DNA from: Bin87 sp965116785
GTDB lineage: Bacteria > Chloroflexota > Dehalococcoidia > Lucifugimonadales > UBA3495
Assembly (NCBI GenBank): GCA_965116785.1
Contig: OZ220731.1
Location: 1,612,001 to 1,676,000, forward strand
DNA: 64,000 nucleotides
Direction of reading: 5' to 3'
In this document: one piece after another, positions 19,859 through 27,961 of the stretch
Numbering within the stretch: position 1 is the first letter of the stretch
Layout of the letters: each line of letters starts with the position of its first letter
Notes under the pieces: generated by a model
The model's database searches: none
What the model was told of the DNA's origin: nothing
What the model saw: only the letters and a program-made list of their open reading frames with translations
Program-made: the position numbers and the translations under genes

Positions 19859-21115
19859 ATGTCATATTCACCCGACGCGGTCAGCGACGTTTCCAGCACT
19901 GACCGCAACCTCTGGCAGGCCATATTGGCCGAGGCCATCGCCAACCTCACGTACACCGCCTACGCCAATAAAGCTCGCGAGGAAGGGTATCCTGAGATTG
20001 CCGATGTCTTCGAGAAAGTCGCGCGGGCCGAAACCCTTCACGGTCTGGAATACCTTTCCATATCGGGCGGGATTGACAACACCGCGGTCAACCTGGCCAA
20101 CGTGATCGCCGGTGAAACCCGGGAGTACACGCGCACCTACCCGCGGATGATCAACGATGCGATGAGGGACGGTCGCTCCGACGCCGTTGACATCCTGACA
20201 GCGGCCATGGAGGAGGAAAAGGAACACCAAATCGCCTTTTCCGACGCCCTGGCCTATCTGCAAATCAAGAGCGCGAACGTCGCCACCGCTGAACCGGATT
20301 TCCTGGTTGCTGCCGCATCGCCGCCAGCACGAGATGCGGCCGACTTGAACGCTTCGAGCGAAAGGCCGGCGCTTCCAATCGACCTGCAAACATACGTCGA
20401 CGCTGCCCTCGCGCTTGACAAGGAGCCGTTCCGCGTTGCGAACCTGGGTCGGCTCCGCGAGGTAGTATTCGGCGCGCAGGACGGCATTATCAGCACCCTT
20501 GCTCTGACCACGTCGGTGGCCATCGCCGTCGGCACGACCGGGACGGTCCTGGTGGCTGGGCTCGCCGCCGCCGCCGCCGGGATGATCAGCATGGGGGCCG
20601 GCGCGTATTTGGGCTCCCGCGCCGAAGAGGATGTGCGCGAAGCGGTGATCGCCAACCAGGTTCGCGACCTGGAGGAGAACCCGGCGGAGCAATTGGCGGA
20701 GCTCGTCATTCTATTTCAGAGAGAGGGCAACACTTATGACGAAGCCGTCCATTTGGGCAACGACATTTCGAGCAATGAAACGCTGTGGCTGAACACGCTG
20801 CTGGAAAAGAAGCTGGGGATCAGTCCGGACTTCGGCGGCAACCCGCTGAAGGACGCGGCGGTGATGTGCGTTTCGTTCGGATCGGCAGCCATCCTACCCA
20901 TCATCCCCTTCCTGTTCCTCGCCGTCGGCCCGATGGCGATCGGATTGTCCGTGGGCCTGTCGCTGGTTGGACTATTCGCGCTGGGCCTGGCGAAGGGACG
21001 GCTGGTGCGCAAATCCGCCATCCTGCAGGGGCTTGAGATACTGGGAATCGGCGCCGCCTCAGCCGCCCTGGGGTACGGGCTGGGCGAGTTGCTGCCGCGC
21101 GTGTTGGGGTTCTAG
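19859..21115 (+). CDS. Rubrerythrin-VIT1 fusion (MbfA-like iron exporter)
   Basis: 418 residues combining two domains. Residues about 15-140 form a rubrerythrin/ferritin-like four-helix bundle with diiron-ligand style motifs (ILAEAIANL, VARAETLHGLEYL, EEEKEHQIAF). Residues about 195-418 are a VIT1/CCC1 transporter, with LREVVFGAQDGIISTLAL as the family start and several membrane segments. The same architecture is MbfA of alphaproteobacteria, which exports iron and protects against peroxide. A short linker rich in Ala and Pro separates the domains. A GGAG lies near the start. No Fur- or Irr-type operator was recognised. Membrane location and iron export are strong inferences. Confidence 0.88.
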   Translation: MSYSPDAVSDVSSTDRNLWQAILAEAIANLTYTAYANKAREEGYPEIADVFEKVARAETLHGLEYLSISGGIDNTAVNLANVIAGETREYTRTYPRMINDAMRDGRSDAVDILTAAMEEEKEHQIAFSDALAYLQIKSANVATAEPDFLVAAASPPARDAADLNASSERPALPIDLQTYVDAALALDKEPFRVANLGRLREVVFGAQDGIISTLALTTSVAIAVGTTGTVLVAGLAAAAAGMISMGAGAYLGSRAEEDVREAVIANQVRDLEENPAEQLAELVILFQREGNTYDEAVHLGNDISSNETLWLNTLLEKKLGISPDFGGNPLKDAAVMCVSFGSAAILPIIPFLFLAVGPMAIGLSVGLSLVGLFALGLAKGRLVRKSAILQGLEILGIGAASAALGYGLGELLPRVLGF

Positions 21116-21160
21116 CCGCGAGCAGCGCCACAAACGGGAACCAGGGATAGTCAAAAATCG

Positions 21161-21182
21161 GGGGCGGTCGTTAGACCGCCCC
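21161..21182 (-). terminator. Terminator between convergent genes
   Basis: GGGGCGGTC/GACCGCCCC, nine perfect pairs with a four-base loop. On the minus strand it is followed by CGATTTTTG, so it terminates the hydrolase transcript and probably also the fusion gene on the plus strand. Confidence 0.75.
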
Positions 21183-21207
21183 GTCAATTGTCAGCGTCCG
21201 GCGCGTA

Positions 21208-22110
21208 CTAGGAGAACCGGCCCAACAACCCCTTCACTGCCTTGAGGAAGTCGGGAGGATTGTCGCCTTGTACCAAGTGGCCAGCGTCGGCGACGGTGAC
21301 CGTGGTGCAATCGTGGTGCTCCTGGGCCATGCGCATCATCGTCTCATCCGCGAAAATATCGCTGCGGGCTCCACGCACCACCAGGGCCGGGCAGTCTATT
21401 TTGCGCCAGCCAGCCCAGAGCTGTTCGGGAGACCATGCCGGAGCGCGGAAGCCTTGGCGGCGGATCACCTTGTCATACTTCCACGTCCACTTCCCGTCCT
21501 CGCGCTGGCGGATGCTGTACTTCAGCGCTCCCATTGTCTGCTCGCGGGTGCGGCCGGTGTACTCCATGACGCGCTGAGCGAACTCCTCCAGGGTGTCAAG
21601 TTCGTCGGGGAGTTCGCGGAATTGCTGGATGCGATTAGAGCCGCGTCGCTGGGTTTCCGGTCCGGTGTCGACGATGGTCAGCGATTTCAGGGTGCCGGGC
21701 CGTCCTGACGCCCAGGCCAGGCTGTTGCGCCCGCCCATGGAGTGGCCGATCAGGTGGAAATCCTTGAGACCCATGGCGGACACCAGCGCCTCAACGTCGC
21801 CCACGTAGGCATCCGTAGAATAGTTCTCGTCAGGCGACCAATCGCTGTCCCCGTGTCCGCGCTGGTCCACGGCGATCACACGGTAGTCAACGGACAGCGG
21901 CAGGCTGATGAAGTCCCAGCTGTGTGCCTGCTGCTGAATGCCGTGCAGCATCACGATCGTCGGCGAATTCGGATCGCCCCATTCCAGGTAGTGAAGGTTG
22001 AGGCCGTTGACCTTGATGTACCGGTCCACCGGCTCGTTCTCCACCGTAAAGGGGACTCCCATCTGCCGCGCAGCGTCGTGCAGCGACAGCCCCATGGAAT
22101 GTGACGCCAT
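21208..22110 (-). CDS. Alpha/beta hydrolase
   Basis: 300-residue alpha/beta-hydrolase fold protein. The oxyanion region is MLHGIQQQAHSWD, the nucleophile elbow is GHSMGGRN with Ser in GxSxG, VDQRGHGDSDW is the strand-4 motif, and the final His is in DAGHLVQGDNP. Asp in ARSDIFADE is the likely acid. The start has AGGAGG eight bases upstream. It begins 45 bases after the phosphatidyltransferase stop on the same strand and may be the last gene of the inositol-lipid operon, though it resembles general C-C or ester hydrolases (haloalkane-dehalogenase/MhpC type). Substrate unknown. Confidence 0.88.
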   Translation of the reverse strand: MASHSMGLSLHDAARQMGVPFTVENEPVDRYIKVNGLNLHYLEWGDPNSPTIVMLHGIQQQAHSWDFISLPLSVDYRVIAVDQRGHGDSDWSPDENYSTDAYVGDVEALVSAMGLKDFHLIGHSMGGRNSLAWASGRPGTLKSLTIVDTGPETQRRGSNRIQQFRELPDELDTLEEFAQRVMEYTGRTREQTMGALKYSIRQREDGKWTWKYDKVIRRQGFRAPAWSPEQLWAGWRKIDCPALVVRGARSDIFADETMMRMAQEHHDCTTVTVADAGHLVQGDNPPDFLKAVKGLLGRFS

Positions 22111-22154
22111 CTTGAGTACCTCCTGCCGTAAACGTGGCCGTCATGTTACCACGG

Positions 22155-22796
22155 CTAACCGTTTTCCTCTGCCTGGCGCTCCAGCATCCCCCGTATGGTG
22201 AACATCCGCTGGAAGAGGGTGAAGCAGGACACAGCGGCGATCACCCACAGGACCCACACCATGATCGGGACCGGCGCCAGCCCTTCGGCGATCAGCCCAA
22301 AGCCGAGGATCACAACACGTTCGGTCCGGGTCATGATGCCCGAGCGGGTGAAAGCGCCGAGCCCCTCACCGCGGGCGCGCAGGTAGGAAACGCCCTGGGA
22401 AAAAACCAGGCCAAGAAGCACCGACAGCATGCTCAGGATCATTACCGGCGGGGACAGATCCGCCAGCAGGTAGTACAGCCCCAGGCCAACAAACAGGGCC
22501 GCCTCGCCCAAGCGGTCAAAGACGGAATCGAGCAGAGCGCCGAATGGGGAGGCCCGGCCGGTGAGGCGAGCCAACCCGCCGTCAAACAGATCCAGAACGC
22601 TTCCGGCCAGGAACACTATCCCGCCGTACAACGGCCACCCCAGGGCCACCAGCACCGCCCCGGCCGCGCACACCGCGAAACCGAAGACGGTGATCACGTT
22701 GGGGGTCAGTCCCACCGCGTGGAGAGCCCGCGCCCCGGGCAACTCAACATAGCGCAGCATTGCCGCGCGCAACTCCTCTCTACCGGGCACTGCCAC
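22155..22796 (-). CDS. CDP-alcohol phosphatidyltransferase (PgsA1/phosphatidylinositol-phosphate-synthase-like)
   Basis: 213-residue integral membrane enzyme that joins a CDP-diacylglycerol to an alcohol. The complete family motif is present at about residues 68-93: D..DGG.AR, then G, and D...D in FGALLDSVFDR. About six membrane segments surround it. A GTG start at 22796 is preferred because GGGAGGAGG lies upstream, and it overlaps the last 17 bases of the glycosyltransferase gene. Because inositol-phosphate synthase and a PimA-like enzyme sit just upstream, the likely alcohol is inositol 1-phosphate, yielding phosphatidylinositol phosphate; that choice is an inference from context. Confidence 0.85.
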   Translation of the reverse strand: MAVPGREELRAAMLRYVELPGARALHAVGLTPNVITVFGFAVCAAGAVLVALGWPLYGGIVFLAGSVLDLFDGGLARLTGRASPFGALLDSVFDRLGEAALFVGLGLYYLLADLSPPVMILSMLSVLLGLVFSQGVSYLRARGEGLGAFTRSGIMTRTERVVILGFGLIAEGLAPVPIMVWVLWVIAAVSCFTLFQRMFTIRGMLERQAEENG

Positions 22797-23934
22797 CGTG
22801 GTTGGCCTCCTCCCTGCAATGTTGATAATAGTCCTCGACTTCCGAGGCGACCCGCTGCCAACGATGATCCCGCGCCACCGGTTTTCCCGCATCCGACAAG
22901 CGTCGGGCGAGGTCCGGGTCATCAACGACGCTGGATATGGCGGCGGCGATGGCTGTCGTATCACGCGGCGGGGCCAGCAACCCGTTGCGCTCGTGCGCCA
23001 CCACGTCGCTGTAGCCGGCGATGTTCGACGCGACCACCGGGGCCCCGGCGGCCATGGCTTCCAGAAGCACAATGCCGAAACTCTCCCCGCCGGTGGCGGG
23101 GCTGCAAAAGACATCCGCGCTGGAGTAATAGCGCGGCAGGACTTCGTCGGGAACAGATCCGGTCAGCCTCACCATATCGCGGTCAACCCCGCTGATTGCG
23201 TTGATCCATGACTGGCAGGTCCGATCCGGTTCGCCGGGGCCTACGACCACCAGGCGCAAGTCGCGCCGACTTTCGAGCAAGAGGGCGAAGGCTTCCAGGA
23301 GATACCGCAGGCCCTTGCGTTCATCCTTGCGCCCCACGAACAGGACGTTTTTCCGTCCGTCCCGCAACTCAGGAAGCGGGCTGGCGTCGGCGAAACGCTC
23401 GAAGTCAATGCCATTGGGGATTACGCGATACGGGCGTTTCGGGAAATGGGGCGCGACAAAGTTTCTCGCGGCTTCCGAAACGGCGATGCGCCCGTGCAGG
23501 CGCTGGTACCACGCCCGGAGAGGCAAACGTGACCAACGGTACAACTGTTGCCCGTCGGCGAAGGCGTGGAAGGTGCCGACGTTCACGGCGTTGGAATGCT
23601 GCAGGAACATCAACGGCAACAGCGGCGCCAGCGGTTCGTGGACATGCACCAGATCGAAACGTTCACGGGCCATAAGTCGCCGGACTCGCGGCCACAACCA
23701 CCACGACAGGGTCACCCGGGCCGTGGACCCACTGGCGGACAGAGGGACGGACCGACCCATGGGGATGAAATGACCGGGGGCTGCGCACTGATCGGGGACA
23801 GGTTCCGCCGTACCCGGGGCAATCACGGTCACCTCGTGTCCGCGTCGACGCAGTTCAGCGGACAGCTGGGAGACGTGGGCGTTGACACCCCCGGGCCATG
23901 CGAAATCATAAGGGGAGACCATGGCTACTTTCAT
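22780..23934 (-). CDS. GT4 glycosyltransferase, PimA-like (phosphatidylinositol mannosyltransferase type)
   Basis: 384-residue GT-B fold enzyme. The N-terminus MKVAMVSPYDFAWPGGVNAH has the Gly-Gly loop that binds the acceptor in PimA and relatives, and HVHEPLAPLLPL is the corresponding His-x-His segment. The donor-binding EX7E motif is GESFGIVLLEAM, with Glu at about 283 and 291, followed by GAPVVASNIAGYSDVV. The start at 23934 has GGGGAG upstream. It lies between inositol-phosphate synthase and the phosphatidyltransferase, so addition of mannose to phosphatidylinositol on the inner membrane face is the best guess. Other GT4 sugar transferases share the motifs, so the sugar remains unproven. 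Confidence 0.82.
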   Translation of the reverse strand: MKVAMVSPYDFAWPGGVNAHVSQLSAELRRRGHEVTVIAPGTAEPVPDQCAAPGHFIPMGRSVPLSASGSTARVTLSWWLWPRVRRLMARERFDLVHVHEPLAPLLPLMFLQHSNAVNVGTFHAFADGQQLYRWSRLPLRAWYQRLHGRIAVSEAARNFVAPHFPKRPYRVIPNGIDFERFADASPLPELRDGRKNVLFVGRKDERKGLRYLLEAFALLLESRRDLRLVVVGPGEPDRTCQSWINAISGVDRDMVRLTGSVPDEVLPRYYSSADVFCSPATGGESFGIVLLEAMAAGAPVVASNIAGYSDVVAHERNGLLAPPRDTTAIAAAISSVVDDPDLARRLSDAGKPVARDHRWQRVASEVEDYYQHCREEANHGGSAR

Positions 23935-23987
23935 AGCCCGCTCCCCTGAGTCTGCCCCGTACCTGGAATGCAGGGAGGTGGCCCCGG

Positions 23988-25100
23988 TTATTCTTCTCCG
24001 TCGCCGTGCTTGACCTTCACGCTGGCCACGGTCGGCTCGGCGATAAACGCCTCGACCATGTCGTGCGCCTCGGCATCGGAATACTGGACCGGCGGGCTCT
24101 TCATGAAGTAGGCGGAAGGGGCGTACACCGCGCCACCCTGACCACGGTCCAACGCCAGCTTGGCGCATCGGATGGCATCCACCACGACTCCGGCCGAGTT
24201 TGGGCTGTCCCAGACCTCCAGCTTGACCTCCATCTTCACCGGAGCGCCTCCGAACACCTTGCCGTCGATGTGAATGTAGCACCACTTGCGGTCCTGCAGC
24301 CACGGCACATGGTCGCTGGGTCCGATGTGGATGGTGTCCGCGTCGGGCTCTTCCTGCATCTGGCTGGTGACGGAGCCGGTTTTGGATATCTTCTTGGAGA
24401 CCAGACGCTCCCGCTCCAGCATGTTGAGGAAGTCGGTGTTGCCACCGAAATTCAACTGGTAGGTGTTGTCGATCTCGGCGCCCCGATTTTCCATCAAGCG
24501 GGTCAAGACGCGATGGACGATGGTCGCGCCGACCTGGGACTTTATGTCATCCCCGATAACGGGCACGCCACGTTCCTCGAAGCGACGGCGCCAGTACTCC
24601 TCGCGAGCGATGAAAACGGGGATGCAGTTGATCATGGCGCAGCGGGCATCCAGGATCTGCTCGACGTACCACTTGGTTGCCATCTCGCTGCCCACGGGCA
24701 GGTAGTTGATCACGACGTCGACTTCGCGTTCGCGCAGGATGCCCGAGATGTCAGCGGTGCTATGGGGCGACTTCACCACCAGGTCGGTTAGGTAACGGCC
24801 GATGCCGTCGTGGGTCATTCCCCGCTCTACGGGGACACCGAGATGGGGGACATCGGAGAACTTGATGGTGTTGTTGGGCTCGGTGAATATGGCTTCCGAC
24901 AGGTCTTTTCCGACCTTATTACGGTCGACGTCAAAAGCGGCAACGACTTCGATATCCTCGATACGGTAGTCGCCGACGCGATTGTGCATCACGCCGGGGA
25001 TCGGATCGTCATCGGGAACCTCAACGTATTTGTGGATGCCCTGAACCAGCGAAGACGCGCAGTTGCCCACGCCGATGATGGCAACCTTAATCTTGCCCAA
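23988..25100 (-). CDS. ino1: Inositol-3-phosphate synthase (actinobacterial type)
   Basis: 370 residues. NAD-dependent conversion of glucose 6-phosphate to 1L-myo-inositol 1-phosphate. Signature pieces: the Rossmann start KVAIIGVGNCASSLVQGI, GDDIKSQVGATIVHRVL, the Asn-rich NFGGNTDFLNM, and LEVWDSPNSAGVVVDAIR. The compact length is that of the mycobacterial and archaeal class, not the eukaryotic one. Translation uses TTG at 25100, supported by GAAGGAG seven bases upstream. A 183-base gap separates it from the phosphatase gene, long enough for its own promoter. With the next two genes it forms an inositol-lipid cassette. Confidence 0.93.
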   Translation of the reverse strand: MGKIKVAIIGVGNCASSLVQGIHKYVEVPDDDPIPGVMHNRVGDYRIEDIEVVAAFDVDRNKVGKDLSEAIFTEPNNTIKFSDVPHLGVPVERGMTHDGIGRYLTDLVVKSPHSTADISGILREREVDVVINYLPVGSEMATKWYVEQILDARCAMINCIPVFIAREEYWRRRFEERGVPVIGDDIKSQVGATIVHRVLTRLMENRGAEIDNTYQLNFGGNTDFLNMLERERLVSKKISKTGSVTSQMQEEPDADTIHIGPSDHVPWLQDRKWCYIHIDGKVFGGAPVKMEVKLEVWDSPNSAGVVVDAIRCAKLALDRGQGGAVYAPSAYFMKSPPVQYSDAEAHDMVEAFIAEPTVASVKVKHGDGEE

Positions 25101-25283
25101 TTGTGTACTCCTTCAGGCCCGCCCCGCAGCGAACATCGCCCAAAATCGGGACCGAAAATTATCGAGGCCAACCTGCGTCAAACTGCCGAATAGTCTAACA
25201 CACGCGGAATTTGACTGCCCTTAGATGCTCGCTAATCGCCGACGGAGCGCGATCAGCGACGCAAAACGGTCACACGGTCTCGG

Positions 25284-25964
25284 CTAGTTCTCGGCGAAAA
25301 AGCGGAAGATCGCGGTCTCGTCGTCATGGCGGAACCTGCCGCCGCGGAACCGGATGTCGCGCCCCTGCTCGATGTGCTGGTCGACGAGTTCCTTGACGCG
25401 TCCCGACGCCTCCTCGGCGTTGGAGGAACCGCGCACGATTTCCATCAACTCTTCGCCGAGCAGGTTGTCGCTCACACCGTCGGTGCAACAGACCAGGCGG
25501 TCCGAAGGCGACAGGTCCAGCGAGGTTTGGAACACCGAAAGAGCCGATTCTGCGCCGATGGCCTTGGAGACGCCCAGCCGAATCAATCCGCCCATGCGGC
25601 CGCTGTACTGTTCGTACCCGTCCGGGCGGATCACGTAGATGGGACTATCGCCGGCCGAAATGATATGGAGTTGCCCATCCAGATACAGAGCGGCTGAGGC
25701 GGTGGTCAGCAGAAACCGCCCTCCGCCGACCTGGTGGAACTCAGTATTCATCTCGTCCAGGACGGCCACAATATCTTCCGGTCCGGTGATAGTAGCGGCG
25801 TTAAGGGCGTCGCCCACGGACCCGCTGGCCTCGTCGCCGCCGTGGCCGGTGACGCCGTCCAGCACCACGTCGAGGAAGTTGCCGTCGCCCAGATCCCGGG
25901 TCAGGTAATTGTCCTCGCCGTGGGCGGCGTTATCGTGAAGAATTGCCAACGAACTGGTGAGCAT
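25284..25964 (-). CDS. PP2C-family protein phosphatase
   Basis: 226 residues of the PPM/PP2C fold, a Mn- or Mg-dependent Ser/Thr phosphatase. Metal-ligand motifs are EDNYL at the start, VLDGVTGHGGDEA, LHIISAGDSPIYVI, CCTDGVSDNLL and RHDDETAIF. The DGVTGHG form is a variant of the common DGMGGH. There is no membrane segment or sensor domain. It follows the kinase-like gene at 40 bases on the same strand, which suggests an opposing pair. Substrates are unknown. Domain assignment is firm. Confidence 0.87.
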   Translation of the reverse strand: MLTSSLAILHDNAAHGEDNYLTRDLGDGNFLDVVLDGVTGHGGDEASGSVGDALNAATITGPEDIVAVLDEMNTEFHQVGGGRFLLTTASAALYLDGQLHIISAGDSPIYVIRPDGYEQYSGRMGGLIRLGVSKAIGAESALSVFQTSLDLSPSDRLVCCTDGVSDNLLGEELMEIVRGSSNAEEASGRVKELVDQHIEQGRDIRFRGGRFRHDDETAIFRFFAEN

Positions 25965-26003
25965 AGATCCTGCACCCTCGCGAGAAATTGGTTAGCGGCG
26001 CGA

Positions 26004-27023
26004 TCAACCGGCCAGCGTGGCCAGCTCGGTATTCGCGTCGAATTGATAGCGTGTCCAGTGGTCCTCCGAAAGCCGGCTCAGCGCGGCCTGCCACGCTTCC
26101 ATAGCGGCGTGCCGTTCCGGCATCTGCTCGTTTCGGATGGTAATCAGGCGCAGGCATTCGCGCAAGTCCGATGCAAAATCGGCAATCGACGCGTACCCAC
26201 GCTGTCGGATTTTCCCCAGGCATGCGGTCGCAGCGTTCCGCAGATCATCGTCGGGCGACGCGAACGCGCGGAGCAGGCCGTCGCATTCGTCGTCAATGGA
26301 AATGACCGGCCGCTGGTTATAGGGGTCGAAGTACCCGGCGGCGTCAGTGGGGGGCAACTCCGGCGCGAGGTAGAACTTCACCATCTCGACGTAGAAATCG
26401 TGAACGTCCTGAGGGCCGCGGTTGCTCTGGCTGCTCTCCACACCGTGTCCCACCAGCGCGCTGGCGTCGACCAGCGCAATCCGACCGGTACCCGGGGAGT
26501 AGAACACGTTGTGCGGGCCCAGGTCGAGCAGCGCATAGCCGGCGTTGGCGTAAATTGTCTGCGCCTCCAGCAACTGCATCTGCACCGGCCAATCGACAAC
26601 CCCTGCCGGCAGCGCGAAGGGATGCAGTGCGAAGAGGTTCTGGCCCAGGCCGATGGGCACGCGCAGGATGCGGCTCCGGGGGTCTCCGACAAGCGGTATG
26701 CCGGCGGCGCGCTCTTCGACCCTGACTGAATAAGGCTGGCCGAGATCCTCGCCGAAATACTCGTCGTGCAGGGCAACCTCGGTAACGCCGATGACCCGGG
26801 GCACGGCATCGCAAAACTGTCCGGCCCGTTCGTAGGCCTCCAGCGTCCGCGCGGTGCGTTCCTCGGTGGGGCCATGCATCTGGCGGCTCACGATTTGTGG
26901 TGTCGGCCGCTTCAGCACGACGGATTCCCCAGTCTCCCGGTCCACCGCGGCGCGCACATCGTAGTCGGCGCCGCTGCCGAGCGGGCCGGCCAGTTCGAAG
27001 CGATCCAGCGTAACAGTGTCCAT
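26004..27023 (-). CDS. Protein-kinase-like fold protein
   Basis: 339 residues showing a divergent kinase layout. Residues 13-23 (GPLGSGADYDV) look like the glycine-rich loop, Lys38 in VVLKRP the phosphate-binding Lys, Asp167 and Asn172 in DLGPHN the catalytic-loop Asp and Asn, and Asp186 in LVDAS the metal-binding Asp of DFG. The usual HRD His-Arg and the loop Lys are missing, so it may be active with an unusual loop or be a pseudokinase. The C-terminal third is helical with no known domain. The ATG at 27023 is preferred; a GTG at 27053 overlapping prmA is possible and neither has a clear ribosome site. Its neighbours are prmA and a PP2C phosphatase. Confidence 0.65.
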   Translation of the reverse strand: MDTVTLDRFELAGPLGSGADYDVRAAVDRETGESVVLKRPTPQIVSRQMHGPTEERTARTLEAYERAGQFCDAVPRVIGVTEVALHDEYFGEDLGQPYSVRVEERAAGIPLVGDPRSRILRVPIGLGQNLFALHPFALPAGVVDWPVQMQLLEAQTIYANAGYALLDLGPHNVFYSPGTGRIALVDASALVGHGVESSQSNRGPQDVHDFYVEMVKFYLAPELPPTDAAGYFDPYNQRPVISIDDECDGLLRAFASPDDDLRNAATACLGKIRQRGYASIADFASDLRECLRLITIRNEQMPERHAAMEAWQAALSRLSEDHWTRYQFDANTELATLAG

Positions 27024-27039
27024 GATCAAGGTTAACGGG

Positions 27040-27900
27040 CTATTTGTGCCCACTGAGGATGGTGACCCAGTCTTCTTTTTGCCTGATTTCGTTGATGGTC
27101 AACCCGGCCGCATGGATCGCGGCAACCGCCTCGTCATGCTGGTCCACGATGATGCCGGACGCGATGAACACTCCATCGGCGGCCAGGAGGTCGGGGATCG
27201 CCGGCGACACCAGCCGGATGCCGCGGGCGCTGATGTTGGCAACGGCGATATCGTATTGCATTTCGCGGGTGGCGGAGTTGGGAATGCTGCCGCTTTGCGC
27301 TTTAACACTGTCGGCGATCCCGGTCCGTCGGAAGTTTCGTTGGGCCGCGCGCACGGCATGACCGTCGATGTCCACTGCGGTCACGTGACCAGCCCCCAGT
27401 TTGACTGCGGCGATAGTCAGGATGCCCGAACCCGTGCCCACGTCGAGGACTTTGCCGCCGGGACCGACCATTTCCTCCAGGGCTTCCAGACAGGAATAGG
27501 TCGTCGGATGATAACCGGTACCGAAAGCCAGCCCCGGGTCCAGTTCTACGAGGACGTCGCCCGGCTGGGGGTCGTAATCGATCCAGGAGGGTTTTATCAC
27601 CAGGTTTTGCCCGACGCGCAGCAGAGTGAAATGTTGCTTCCAATTGTCACGCCAGTCTTCGTTGTCGTCCAGCGGCCGGATCTGCAGCTCGCCGAGGTCG
27701 GCCACGCTGGACGCCAGCTTGATGCCCACCTCGATGTGGGCCAGACGCTGCCGCGACAGACTGGGCAGATACGAACGGAGGACCGCGTGCTCGCCGGGCT
27801 TGGTTTCAACGCTCAACCCGTATCCGTACCGCTCAAAGAGGTAGGACACGGGCTCCACATATTCGAATGGGACGTTGATGCTCAGTTCGTGCCAGGACAT
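27040..27900 (-). CDS. prmA: Ribosomal protein L11 methyltransferase
   Basis: 286 residues. PrmA methylates Lys and N-terminal amino groups of ribosomal protein L11 with S-adenosylmethionine. The N-terminal substrate domain begins WHELSINVPFEYVEPVSYLF; DDNEDWRDNWKQHF is the conserved linker; the catalytic domain has DPGLAFGTGYHPTT and motif I as VLDVGTGSGILTIAA. The adenosine-site motif is DIAVANISA, where most family members have N-I-L-A. It follows dnaJ by about 60 bases, the usual dnaJ-prmA order in many bacteria. Assignment is sure. Confidence 0.93.
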   Translation of the reverse strand: MSWHELSINVPFEYVEPVSYLFERYGYGLSVETKPGEHAVLRSYLPSLSRQRLAHIEVGIKLASSVADLGELQIRPLDDNEDWRDNWKQHFTLLRVGQNLVIKPSWIDYDPQPGDVLVELDPGLAFGTGYHPTTYSCLEALEEMVGPGGKVLDVGTGSGILTIAAVKLGAGHVTAVDIDGHAVRAAQRNFRRTGIADSVKAQSGSIPNSATREMQYDIAVANISARGIRLVSPAIPDLLAADGVFIASGIIVDQHDEAVAAIHAAGLTINEIRQKEDWVTILSGHK

Positions 27901-27961
27901 CGCACCGTCAGGGTAACGTGAGGAAGCGCAAGGCCGAGCCGCGGCTTTGGCCGCAAGCCGC

